A DNA stretch of 6,339 nt from JAYRWN01 sp041917975 (GCA_041917975.1 JAYRWN010000368.1:1-6339); one strand, 5' to 3'; counted from the stretch's first letter, positions 1 to 6,339 are shown. The notes: generated from the letters alone by a model not told the origin. Program-made: numbers and translations.

Positions 1-1396
1 CAGAGGAGGGATCGCCCTTATAATCGTTGCCGATTTTATCTATTTCATCCAGGACAAACACAGGGTTGCCGGATTGAGCTTTTTTCAGTGATTGTATAAT
101 GCGACCGGGCATAGCACCAATATAGGTCTTCCGATGGCCCCTGATTTCTGATTCATCATGGAGCCCACCTAAAGAAATACGCACAAATTTTCTTTTCAAA
201 GCCCGGGCAATCGATTTACCCAGGGAGGTTTTACCTACTCCCGGAGGGCCAACCAAACACAAAATGGGGGCTTTCATATCCCCTTTTAATTTTAGCACGG
301 CCAGGTGTTCTAAGATTCTTTCCTTCACTTTTTCCAGGCCATAGTGGTCTTGGTCCAAGACTTTTTGGACCTTCTTCAGGTCAAAATTATCTTTGGTATA
401 TTCTTGCCAAGGCAGATCCAACAACAATTCCAAATAGTTCAGGATGACACTGTACTCCCCGATCTGAGGATTGGTCCGGCGTGCTTTAACCAATTCGCGT
501 TCGAAAACTTTGGCGGTTTCTTTAGGCCACTTTTTATTCTTGCCCCTTCGTTCCAGGTTGCGCAATTCCTCCTCCTGAGGATTCTGCCCCAGCTCTTCCT
601 GGATGGTTTTAAGCTGCTGATTAAGGAAATAATCGCGTTGCTGTTTTTCTATATCTACGCGCACTTTACTCTCTATCTGATCCCGCAGTTCGAGCAATTG
701 CAGTTCCTGATGGAGGTTAGTCAGGACCAGGTTAGCCAATGCGGTTAGATCGTGCGTTTCCAGCATGGTTTGTTTGGTCTCAACTTTTATACCCATATTG
801 GAAGCAATAAAATTGAGTAAAAAACCGTCGCTGCTGATGTTTTTGAGCATGATCACCGCTTCATTCGGTATCTGTGGTGACAATTCGATCACCCGCTTGG
901 AGAGGTCCCGAATCGAGGAGATTAAAGCTTTAAATTCGAGTTTATCCTGCACGGGTGCATAGTCAAGGAGCTCGATGTGGGCTAACAGAAATGGTGTTTC
1001 GGAGACCACAGCACCCATGCGCAAGCGCCTCCGACCCTGAAGGATGGCCGTATTACTGCCATCGGGCATTTTTAATATTTTGACTACTCTCGCCAGAGTG
1101 CCGATGGGGTACAGGTCCGTGGGAGCTGGTTCTTCCTGATTGGGGTCCTTCTGGGCAATGACGCCTATCCACTTATTGTCCTGATAGGCTTTTTGTACAG
1201 CTTGAACAGATTTTTTCCGGCCGATATTAATGGGAATAACTACTCCTGGAAAAAGTACAGTATTCTTTAATGCGATTACCGGAACCGCTTCAGGGTATTG
1301 CTCATCCTTGTGATCCTCTTCTTCCTCTATGGAAAAAATGGACATACCTTCGTTATCTTCTTCAGCGGAGCTGTGACGGTATATTTCTTCAAACAT
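1..1396 (-). CDS. lon: ATP-dependent protease Lon, N-terminal 465 residues (3' end outside window)
   Basis: Lon is a cytosolic AAA+ serine protease that unfolds and degrades misfolded and short-lived regulatory proteins. I translated the minus strand from the ATG at 1396 to the left edge and found one open frame with no stop or frameshift. Residues 1 to about 32 are an acidic leader rich in Glu and Asp. The Lon substrate-binding domain follows from about residue 37 (VPVIALKNTVLFPGVVIPI). The linker signature KQQRDYFLNQQL starts at residue 251. The AAA+ domain shows Walker A GPPGVGKT at 383-390 and Walker B VLDEID at 448-453. Sensor residues, the arginine finger and the Ser-Lys proteolytic dyad lie beyond the window, so catalytic competence cannot be confirmed. 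The gene is divergent from the M1 peptidase. The start is supported by an in-frame ATG just before the acidic leader; the Met at residue 18 is a less likely alternative. Confidence 0.97.
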   Translation of the reverse strand, partial: MFEEIYRHSSAEEDNEGMSIFSIEEEEDHKDEQYPEAVPVIALKNTVLFPGVVIPINIGRKKSVQAVQKAYQDNKWIGVIAQKDPNQEEPAPTDLYPIGTLARVVKILKMPDGSNTAILQGRRRLRMGAVVSETPFLLAHIELLDYAPVQDKLEFKALISSIRDLSKRVIELSPQIPNEAVIMLKNISSDGFLLNFIASNMGIKVETKQTMLETHDLTALANLVLTNLHQELQLLELRDQIESKVRVDIEKQQRDYFLNQQLKTIQEELGQNPQEEELRNLERRGKNKKWPKETAKVFERELVKARRTNPQIGEYSVILNYLELLLDLPWQEYTKDNFDLKKVQKVLDQDHYGLEKVKERILEHLAVLKLKGDMKAPILCLVGPPGVGKTSLGKSIARALKRKFVRISLGGLHDESEIRGHRKTYIGAMPGRIIQSLKKAQSGNPVFVLDEIDKIGNDYKGDPSS

Positions 1397-1420
1397 TATT
1401 TTTTGACTAAAGGTAATTTA

Positions 1421-1451
1421 CAGTAATTACTAATTCATTTCCCTAAGTCAA
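1421..1451 (-). promoter_or_regulatory. candidate lon promoter (weak)
   Basis: On the minus strand a TTG (1451-1449) is followed after 19 bases by TAATTACTG (1429-1421), which resembles the Bacteroidota -33 TTG and -7 TAnnTTTG pair but matches the -7 box poorly. A second near match, TACCTTTA (1415-1408), is only 11 bases from the ATG and would leave almost no leader. Either could be chance in AT-rich DNA. Confidence 0.25.
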
Positions 1452-1484
1452 GTTTTATGCCAGTACCATTTTAACGATTTTTTG

Positions 1485-1497
1485 TGTCATTATGACA
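1485..1497. promoter_or_regulatory. 13-bp perfect palindrome, possible operator upstream of lon
   Basis: TGTCATTATGACA is two 6-bp arms (TGTCAT and ATGACA) around a central T; past one G/G mismatch, two more pairs (T1483-A1499 and T1482-A1500) fit. It lies about 90 bp upstream of the lon ATG and about 160 bp upstream of the M1 peptidase start. The size and symmetry suit a dimeric regulator. A role in stress control of lon is inferred only from its position; it is not the CIRCE element of HrcA. Confidence 0.4.
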
Positions 1498-1620
1498 GAA
1501 TAATGGTTAGACTATTCAGGCAAGTTGTCAGAGATAAATCCATAGATGCTGATGATATTAATAATTTAGGCATTATTCTTATTTGCCGGTGTAATAAAAT
1601 TTCCTATTCCTGAGTTTATG

Positions 1621-1628
1621 TACCTTTG
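1621..1628 (+). promoter_or_regulatory. -7 promoter box of the M1 peptidase gene
   Basis: TACCTTTG is a perfect match to the Bacteroidota TAnnTTTG -7 element and ends 29 bases before the GTG start, giving a predicted leader of about 22-25 bases. No convincing -33 TTG is present at the usual 19-21 base spacing, so the assignment rests on the -7 box and position. Confidence 0.5.
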
Positions 1629-1657
1629 AAGAATAAGTTATAAAAACAAATCGCTAA

Positions 1658-3241
1658 GTGTCTTTGCAAAAAAAATTAGTTCTGACTGTGGGCCTGGTTA
1701 TATTTCAGATCACACTATTTGCCCAGGACATAGATGTCGTTCATTACGTATTTAACTTGACTGTATATGATGCCCACGACACCTTGAGGGGCGAAGCTGA
1801 AATCACCTTTCGTCCCCAGACAGAAACGGATAAGGTATCCTTTGATTTGCAAACCTTTAACCCTTCCTCCGGTGCTGGTATGCGCATCAGTCGCGTCCAC
1901 TGGGCTGATGCGGAGGTCACCTTTCAACACCAGGAAAATAAAATTACCATCCAGGCCAATAAGCTGTTTGCTCCACGGAAGAATACCAAATTGGTTATCG
2001 CTTATGCCGGTGTTCCTGCGGATGGTTTAATCATTGGTAATAACAAATTCGGAGAGCGGACTTTTTTTGGCGATAATTGGCCAAACCGGGCTCATCATTG
2101 GCTACCGTGCAAGGATCATCCCGGAGACAAAGCTACGGTGGAATTTAAGGTGACGGCTCCGGAACACTACCAGGTAATTGCAAATGGCTGGCAGGTGGAG
2201 GAGACCAATCTGCCGGGAAGTTATAAATACACCCATTGGAAAGAAAATGTGGCATTGCCCACCAAGGTCATGGTAGTCGGCATTGCCCGCTTCGCCGTCA
2301 GACAGGAGGAAGCGGTGGAAGGGATTCCGTTATCCAGCTGGGTTTATCCGCAAGATCGCAATGCGGGCTTTAATGATTATGCCCTGGCCCAATATTGCCT
2401 GCGTTATTTTATAGAAACCATCGGCCCTTATCCTTTTGAGAAATTAGCTAATGTGCAATCCAAAACAAGTTATGGTGGAATGGAAAATGCCGGTAATATT
2501 TTTTATTTCGAGGGCTCGGTGACCGGCCGCGGTGATCATGAAGAGCTTATCGCTCATGAAGTGGCCCATCAGTGGTTTGGCAATAGTGCTACCGAAGCGG
2601 ACTGGCCGCACATCTGGTTGAGCGAAGGTTTTGCCACCTACCTGACTAATATGTATTTTGAACACAGCCAAGGCGAAGAAAAAATTCGATCCATGCTACA
2701 AAAACAGCGTGAAGCGGTGGTGACTTTTGCTAAGAGACAATGGACCCCGATTGTCGATACGGTTACACAACCCCTGATCAGATTACTTAATACGAACTCC
2801 TATCAAAAAGCAGGTTGGGTATTGCATATGCTGCGCCAGGAAGTTGGGGATGGAAAATTTATGGCCGGATTAAAAAAATATTATTACACCTATGCCTTAA
2901 AAAATGCCACTACGGACGATTTTAAATTGATTATGGAAGAGGAAAGCGGTTTCGAACTGGACCCTTTTTTCGAACAGTGGTTGTATCAGGCCGGGCACCC
3001 CCGCCTTAAAATATCGTGGCATCAGGATAAGGATTATCTCCAGTTGGATATTACACAATTGCAAGAAGAAAAGTTTAGTTTCCCTCTGGATGTGCAAATT
3101 AAATTGCATAATGGAGTTATGGATTTCCCCGGATTAGCCATGTCCAATAAACAGCACACCTGGTCTTTTAAAGTAAATGGTACTGTTCAGGATATCAATG
3201 TGGATCCGGAAGTGAAAGTGCTGGTGGAAGTGGTTAAATAA
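1658..3241 (+). CDS. secreted M1-family zinc aminopeptidase
   Basis: This is a zinc metallopeptidase predicted to remove N-terminal residues from peptides, probably after export. Residues 1-23 form a signal peptide: K5-K6, a hydrophobic core (LVLTVGLVIF) and a cleavage region FAQ|D near residue 23. The M1 N-terminal beta domain includes HHWLPCKDHPGDKAT (146-160), a block like that of leukotriene A4 hydrolase and related M1 enzymes. The exopeptidase motif is GGMEN (273-277). The zinc site is HEVAH (300-304) with the third ligand E323 in LSEGFATY. Y382 in SYQKAGWVLHML fits the catalytic tyrosine. At 527 residues it is shorter than PepN-type enzymes and ends soon after the thermolysin-like and short helical part, in a small beta-rich C-terminus. 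An in-frame TAA lies directly before the GTG, so translation cannot start upstream. No strong Shine-Dalgarno is seen. It is convergent with the Nramp-like gene. Substrate range is unknown. Confidence 0.95.
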   Translation: MSLQKKLVLTVGLVIFQITLFAQDIDVVHYVFNLTVYDAHDTLRGEAEITFRPQTETDKVSFDLQTFNPSSGAGMRISRVHWADAEVTFQHQENKITIQANKLFAPRKNTKLVIAYAGVPADGLIIGNNKFGERTFFGDNWPNRAHHWLPCKDHPGDKATVEFKVTAPEHYQVIANGWQVEETNLPGSYKYTHWKENVALPTKVMVVGIARFAVRQEEAVEGIPLSSWVYPQDRNAGFNDYALAQYCLRYFIETIGPYPFEKLANVQSKTSYGGMENAGNIFYFEGSVTGRGDHEELIAHEVAHQWFGNSATEADWPHIWLSEGFATYLTNMYFEHSQGEEKIRSMLQKQREAVVTFAKRQWTPIVDTVTQPLIRLLNTNSYQKAGWVLHMLRQEVGDGKFMAGLKKYYYTYALKNATTDDFKLIMEEESGFELDPFFEQWLYQAGHPRLKISWHQDKDYLQLDITQLQEEKFSFPLDVQIKLHNGVMDFPGLAMSNKQHTWSFKVNGTVQDINVDPEVKVLVEVVK

Positions 3242-3315
3242 TTATGATATTTTTTGGACATTTTATCGCAAGAATTATTTATTAAAATTAAAAGTATACC
3301 TTGCTAATTTTACAC

Positions 3316-3347
3316 GGGCGCTGTATGAAAAAATAAACTAATTTTCA
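3316..3347 (+). repeat. degenerate outlying copy of the 56-bp repeat
   Basis: The block contains AAAAAATAAACTAA (3328-3341), identical to the A-rich part of array units 1 and 3, preceded by a decayed GC-richer stretch (GGGCGCTGTATGA). It continues as AAACTAATTTTC, like the right-hand end of the array (AAACTAATTTTAC at 3748-3760). It starts about 1.5 periods left of unit 1, which suggests an older, eroded edge of the same array. The AT-rich DNA around it (3242-3315 and 3348-3390) shows no gene and no clear intrinsic terminator. Confidence 0.4.
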
Positions 3348-3390
3348 TCAAACAGAAATAAAAAAGTAACTCTGAATTTTATTAAATTAA

Positions 3391-3757
3391 TTTGGCTTGG
3401 CGGCCTCTACGAGAAAAAATAAACTAACATATCATAATTATTACTTTGCGGACTTTGCGGCCTTTGCGAGAGACATAAACTAACATATAATAATTATTAC
3501 TTTTCGAGCTTTGCGGCCTCTACGAGAAAAAATAAACTAACATATAATAATTATTACTTTGCGGCCTCTGCGAGAGACATAAACTAACCTATAATAATTA
3601 TTATTTTTCGAGCTTGGCGGCCTCTACGAGAAAGAATAAACTATCTATAATAACTGTTACTTTGCGGGCTTGGCGGTCTTAGCAAGAAAAAATAAAGCAT
3701 ATAATAATTATTGCTTTGCGGGCTTGGCGGTCTCTGCGAGAAAAACGAAACTAATTT
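3391..3757 (+). repeat. seven-unit tandem repeat array, about 56-bp period, with 9-bp sub-repeats
   Basis: The array fills most of the 527-bp gap between two convergent genes. Each unit has a GC-richer core of up to three 9-mers of the form CTTTGCGGN (clearest at 3444-3470), closed by GAGA, then an A-rich link (AAATAAACTAACATA) and the perfect palindrome TAATAATTATTA. Unit cores end at 3413, 3470, 3526, 3574, 3630, 3686 and 3740, so spacings are 57, 56, 48, 56, 56 and 54. The 48-bp step is unit 4, which has lost exactly one 9-mer. Units 1, 3 and 5 carry CTCTACGAGAAA; units 2 and 4 carry TGCGAGAGACATAAAC, so a two-unit block (2+3) appears duplicated as 4+5. Units 6 and 7 share GGGCTTGGCGGTCT. 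No open frame spans the array. The last unit stops 12 bases before the end of the Nramp-like gene. Its function is unknown; a 3'-end or terminator role for both convergent genes is a guess. Confidence 0.95.
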
Positions 3758-3768
3758 TACCATATCAC

Positions 3769-5112
3769 TCAAAACAACTGGACAACACCATATAGACTCA
3801 CACCCATAATAGCCACTATACTCAGCCAGAACAACACGTCAAAAGAGCGTGAAGTTTCAAATTTGCCGGCGGCAGTTCGATAACGGAAATACCACGTCAC
3901 ATAAACAATGAGAATTAACAAAACAGAGCCGGCGATACCGCCACTCAGGACCATGGCGGTGGGTAATTCTATAAATAAAAACAGTAAGGCCCATAACAGA
4001 GGGAAAACCCAACTGAGGATGGCAATTGACCGGCTCCGCTGATGTAAATCGTCAAAATTTATCCACCCTATTCGTCCGAAAATATCCGCATATAAACGGG
4101 TCCAGGCCGCTAAAGCGGAAAAAAGGGTGGAGTAGAGCACCATAAAAGCGCCGGCCATAAAAAACCAATGCGCCCAAGGACCTAAACTAGCGGTAAAAAT
4201 CCCGGACAATTCCCGCAACAGTTCGTACCCCTCGGGAACGCTAGACCTGGCATGCAGAACCGCCGCTCCCAATAAATAAAATGCCGCGGTGACCAGGGTG
4301 TACAAAATCATGGCGCTTAACGCGTCCGTGTACATCACTTTTATCCATCCCTTGGCCCGTTGATGCCACCCGGGACTATCGTCGCGAGGTCCGGTAAAGG
4401 CGGCATAACCTTTCTCCAGGCACCAGTAATTATAATACACGATTTCCTCGCCACCGATGCCGGTGATCCCAAAAGCGCCGAAAGCAAAAAACACAGCCTC
4501 CCTAGGCAATGAAAATGTTAGTCCCGAAGTGACCTGGCTTAACGTGATTGCGTAGGGAGTAAACTGCAAAAAGTAGACGGAGGCTAAAGCAAAGATGGTA
4601 AATCCGGCAAGCAGGACAAGTGATATCTTCTCCAGGGAAGCATAGTAGCCGCGAAAAACCAATAAGGAGGTGACCGGGGCCAGAATAAATGTCCATACCA
4701 GCACCGGTATACCTGGCATGACCATATTCAGCACCAAGGCCACGCCACCGATAATACCACCGACCTGAAATAATTTGAGCAACATAATCAGGAGGTATAA
4801 ATAAATCGACCAGGAAGCTGGTCCAATGCGCAGACCAGGCAGTTTATTCATGGCTGCCATAGCTGTTTCGCCCGTCAAAATGGTGTATTTGGCGAATTGA
4901 ACCTGGATGGCTACTTTCACCAGACAACTAACTAAAATGACCCAAAATGTAACGAAACCGGCTTTGGCGCCCAGGGTAGTGGTGGCTATTAATTCACCGG
5001 AGCCGACTATAGTGGCTGATAAAATAAATCCCGGACCCAAAAATTTTAAGCGCTCCAGAAACGTACTTGGAGGTGATTTGATTTTCGTGGAATCTAAACG
5101 ATATGGATCCAT
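3769..5112 (-). CDS. Nramp-fold cation transporter with non-canonical binding site
   Basis: This is an integral inner-membrane protein of 447 residues with about 11 hydrophobic segments (roughly 26-46, 50-72, 102-128, 133-153, 160-183, 206-227, 263-285, 312-338, 361-383, 386-408, 423-445), as expected for the Nramp (SLC11) family. TM1 begins GPGFILSATIVGSGELIATT (26-45) and aligns without gaps to the family block that normally contains DPGN; here that position reads GSGE (38-41). The TM6 metal-binding motif, usually MPH, is replaced within TGIGGEEIVYY (217-227). A long conserved-looking loop CLEKGY...GPRDDSPGW (231-249) follows TM6. Canonical Mn/Fe transport is therefore doubtful; it belongs to a divergent branch with unknown substrate. 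The ATG at 5112 gives a short cytosolic N-terminus before TM1. Upstream, TAATGTTG (5146-5139) is only a weak -7 candidate. Co-transcription with the gene 81 bp upstream is possible. Confidence 0.87.
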   Translation of the reverse strand: MDPYRLDSTKIKSPPSTFLERLKFLGPGFILSATIVGSGELIATTTLGAKAGFVTFWVILVSCLVKVAIQVQFAKYTILTGETAMAAMNKLPGLRIGPASWSIYLYLLIMLLKLFQVGGIIGGVALVLNMVMPGIPVLVWTFILAPVTSLLVFRGYYASLEKISLVLLAGFTIFALASVYFLQFTPYAITLSQVTSGLTFSLPREAVFFAFGAFGITGIGGEEIVYYNYWCLEKGYAAFTGPRDDSPGWHQRAKGWIKVMYTDALSAMILYTLVTAAFYLLGAAVLHARSSVPEGYELLRELSGIFTASLGPWAHWFFMAGAFMVLYSTLFSALAAWTRLYADIFGRIGWINFDDLHQRSRSIAILSWVFPLLWALLFLFIELPTAMVLSGGIAGSVLLILIVYVTWYFRYRTAAGKFETSRSFDVLFWLSIVAIMGVSLYGVVQLF

Positions 5113-5168
5113 GTATAATGGTTAATATACACATGATACAACATTAGAGGGAGTCCATCCAATTTTTT

Positions 5169-5188
5169 CACCCGGAATAATCCGGATG
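5169..5188 (-). terminator. hairpin just after the stop of the lysine-rich protein gene
   Basis: On the minus-strand transcript, CAUCCGGA and UCCGGGUG pair over 8 bp (one U-G wobble) around a UUAU loop, starting 5 bases after the TGA at 5196-5194. On the plus strand the wobble becomes a C/A mismatch, so the structure favours a minus-strand RNA. It is followed by AAAAAAUU, not a U-tract, so it is not a textbook intrinsic terminator. It may be a 3'-end stabilising or processing hairpin, or a leader element of the transporter gene. Confidence 0.4.
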
Positions 5189-5193
5189 TAGTA

Positions 5194-5532
5194 TCAGGTT
5201 GATTTTTTGCGGGTAGTTTTAGCCGTACTTGCGGACTTGGACGTTTTCGGTGGTGGTGATTTTTTCACCTGCCTCGCGCCTGTTTTTGCTTTAGATGTAC
5301 TTTTTTTGGCTATTACTGGCTGCTTTGTTTTTACCTTACTTTTATTTGCAGCATTTTTAAGGCCGGAGCGGATGCTTTTTTTGATATCCTTTAGTTCATC
5401 TTTTAAATCGTCAATTCTTTTTTCGAGCGTCTTTAATTCATCCTTATGGGCTTTAAATGATTCGACTAACAATTCGAGCCCGGGGAATTTTTTCAAATCC
5501 TCTTTTTCCAATGTCTTAATTAACTTGCTCAT
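5194..5532 (-). CDS. small coiled-coil protein with lysine-rich histone H1-like tail
   Basis: I do not recognise a named family. The 112-residue protein has two parts. Residues 1-57 are charged and helical, with a coiled-coil stretch at about 28-55 (DELKTLEKRIDDLKDELKDI) that would favour dimers or oligomers. Residues 59-112 form a low-complexity tail with 16 Lys and 2 Arg among 54 residues and no Asp or Glu, rich in Ser, Thr, Ala and Pro (KSPPPKTSKS at 91-100). Such tails occur in bacterial H1-like proteins and bind DNA or RNA non-specifically, so a nucleoid or nucleic-acid role is plausible but inferred. There is no signal peptide or membrane segment. The ATG at 5532 is 22 bases downstream of a promoter-like TAAATTTG box. 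The 3' neighbour on the same strand is the Nramp-like gene, 81 bp away with a hairpin between. The strong two-part composition argues for a real gene over the antisense frame. Confidence 0.8.
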   Translation of the reverse strand: MSKLIKTLEKEDLKKFPGLELLVESFKAHKDELKTLEKRIDDLKDELKDIKKSIRSGLKNAANKSKVKTKQPVIAKKSTSKAKTGARQVKKSPPPKTSKSASTAKTTRKKST

Positions 5533-5554
5533 CGAGACGCTAAATTTTTGTTTA

Positions 5555-5583
5555 CAAATTTATTGATTTTGTACGCAAATCAA
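5555..5583 (-). promoter_or_regulatory. promoter of the lysine-rich protein gene
   Basis: On the minus strand TAAATTTG (5562-5555) matches the Bacteroidota TAnnTTTG -7 box perfectly, and a TTG (5583-5581) lies 18 bases upstream as a candidate -33 element. The -7 box ends 22 bases before the ATG. It overlaps one arm of a 7-bp inverted repeat (TAAATTT at 5541-5547, AAATTTA at 5556-5562), which could be an operator or chance in AT-rich DNA. Confidence 0.5.
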
Positions 5584-5645
5584 TGTTAAGTTTTAATATT
5601 CAATAACTTCCTAATTCATAATCTGTTGTTAATAAATAATAAGCA

Positions 5646-6339
5646 TCAAAAATTACTTTTTTGTATGGGTAAATTAACCACCTGTCCACTGGATATACTT
5701 TCTAAGATGCTCTCCGCTATGCGGATGCTTTCAAATCCATCGGCTACCGTGACCCGTGGTGTTTGACCTGTTCGAATACAATAAATAAAATATTCTAATT
5801 CTTCTCTTAAATTGCCCGAAGTCAGTTCATCGCGTTCCTGGTAGCGAAACACATCCGGGAAGTGATAGCCATAATTATCCAGGGTCATTAAGCCTTGATC
5901 CTGGGTCTGAATATAAATGACACCTTGCTGACCCACTAAACTCCACTGGGCGTCCAAGGTATTGCCGGCAGCGGATGGTATGACCCATCCGGTATCCATG
6001 GTACATAAAGCCCCATTCGACAAAGTGAAAATTATGGCCGCTGCATCCAGGGTAGCGCCAAACGTATGTTGCACGGCTTGGGCATAGACTTTAGTTACTT
6101 CTAAACCGGTCAAAAAGCGCAGTGAGTCAATATCATGCACCGCAGTGTGATAAATCAGATTAGACCCTGGTGGGGCTTTTTCAGCTGCGAATCGTCCCAG
6201 CGACCTCCGGATATTTATATGCACCAGTTCACCAATCTCACCCGACTTTATACGGCGATGGGCGGCATAATAACGGGGATCAAAGCGGTGAAGGTGCCCC
6301 ATCATAAAAAGTCTGTCTGGTCTGGCCTCTACCGCCGCG
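5646..6339 (-). CDS. Gfo/Idh/MocA family oxidoreductase, C-terminal 230 residues (5' end outside window)
   Basis: Enzymes of this family are cytosolic NAD(P)-dependent dehydrogenases acting on sugars, polyols or related compounds. The frame stays open to the right edge. The 11 complete codons upstream of the ATG at 6305 (AAVEARPDRLF) continue into MMGHLHRFDPRYY, which matches the family's G-H-x-x-R-F-x-P block at the end of the Rossmann domain, so that ATG is internal. Numbering from the first complete codon, the motif VHDIDSLRFLTG (67-78) holds the conserved histidine H68. The following beta-sheet domain (about 80-180) and the last helix (ESIRIAESILESISSGQ) are typical. The NAD-binding GxGxxG and the lysine of the EKP motif lie outside the window. 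The position four residues before H68, usually Asp, is His64. Substrate cannot be told. The stop is 113 bp from the start of the lysine-rich protein gene, with no clear terminator. Confidence 0.92.
   Translation of the reverse strand, partial: AAVEARPDRLFMMGHLHRFDPRYYAAHRRIKSGEIGELVHINIRRSLGRFAAEKAPPGSNLIYHTAVHDIDSLRFLTGLEVTKVYAQAVQHTFGATLDAAAIIFTLSNGALCTMDTGWVIPSAAGNTLDAQWSLVGQQGVIYIQTQDQGLMTLDNYGYHFPDVFRYQERDELTSGNLREELEYFIYCIRTGQTPRVTVADGFESIRIAESILESISSGQVVNLPIQKSNF

Noticed and set aside
344..748. Plus-strand open frame of 134 codons
   Set aside because: It lies antisense to the intact and unmistakable lon gene and is its shadow.
3443..3720. Promoter boxes inside the repeats (TTACTTTG)
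   Set aside because: Each differs from TAnnTTTG at one fixed position and is a by-product of the repeated sequence; none faces a plus-strand gene.
3391..3757. CRISPR array
   Set aside because: The sequence between GC-rich cores is itself repeated (A-rich link plus AT palindrome), so there are no unique spacers, and no cas gene is nearby.
5103..5112. Palindrome ATGGATCCAT at the transporter start
   Set aside because: It arises from the start codon and the next codons; a 10-bp palindrome here needs no special explanation.
4907..5125. Plus-strand open frame of 72 codons over the transporter start
   Set aside because: Antisense to the N-terminus of the Nramp-like gene, with no family resemblance.
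5207..5566. Plus-strand open frame of 119 codons, hydrophobic and Phe-rich
   Set aside because: It is antisense to the Lys-rich protein gene; Lys codons (AAA/AAG) read as Phe/Leu on the other strand, which explains its composition. The minus-strand gene also has a promoter-like box.
5646..6305. Complete 219-residue oxidoreductase starting at the ATG at 6305
   Set aside because: The frame stays open upstream to the window edge and the upstream residues continue the family alignment, so that ATG is internal.

Overview
The window looks like chromosome from a member of the Bacteroidota. Two upstream regions carry a box matching the TAnnTTTG -7 element typical of that phylum. The secreted peptidase has a signal peptide ending in an F-A-Q type cleavage region, and the intergenic DNA is AT-rich with A-rich leaders instead of strong Shine-Dalgarno sites. 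Order or genus cannot be resolved from this sequence.

Layout from left to right: (1) the N-terminal 465 codons of the ATP-dependent protease Lon, minus strand, running off the left edge; (2) a 261-bp divergent intergenic region with a 13-bp palindrome and candidate promoters for both neighbours; (3) a complete M1-family zinc aminopeptidase with a signal peptide, plus strand, GTG start; (4) a 527-bp convergent intergenic region holding a seven-unit tandem repeat array with about 56-bp period, internal 9-bp sub-repeats and an alternating two-unit higher-order pattern; (5) a complete Nramp-fold transporter, minus strand, whose canonical metal-binding motifs are replaced; (6) a small coiled-coil protein with a lysine-rich, histone H1-like tail, minus strand, with its own promoter-like box and a hairpin just after its stop; (7) the C-terminal part of a Gfo/Idh/MocA oxidoreductase, minus strand, running off the right edge.

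The genes look like a loose neighbourhood of housekeeping and accessory functions (protein turnover, peptide hydrolysis, cation transport, possible DNA binding, sugar or polyol redox) and not one pathway. The tail-protein and transporter genes are 81 bp apart on the same strand and could be co-transcribed, but a hairpin lies between them. The most unusual items are the structured repeat array and the altered Nramp binding site. I see no phage, transposase, CRISPR, rRNA or tRNA, and no clear new multi-gene system.
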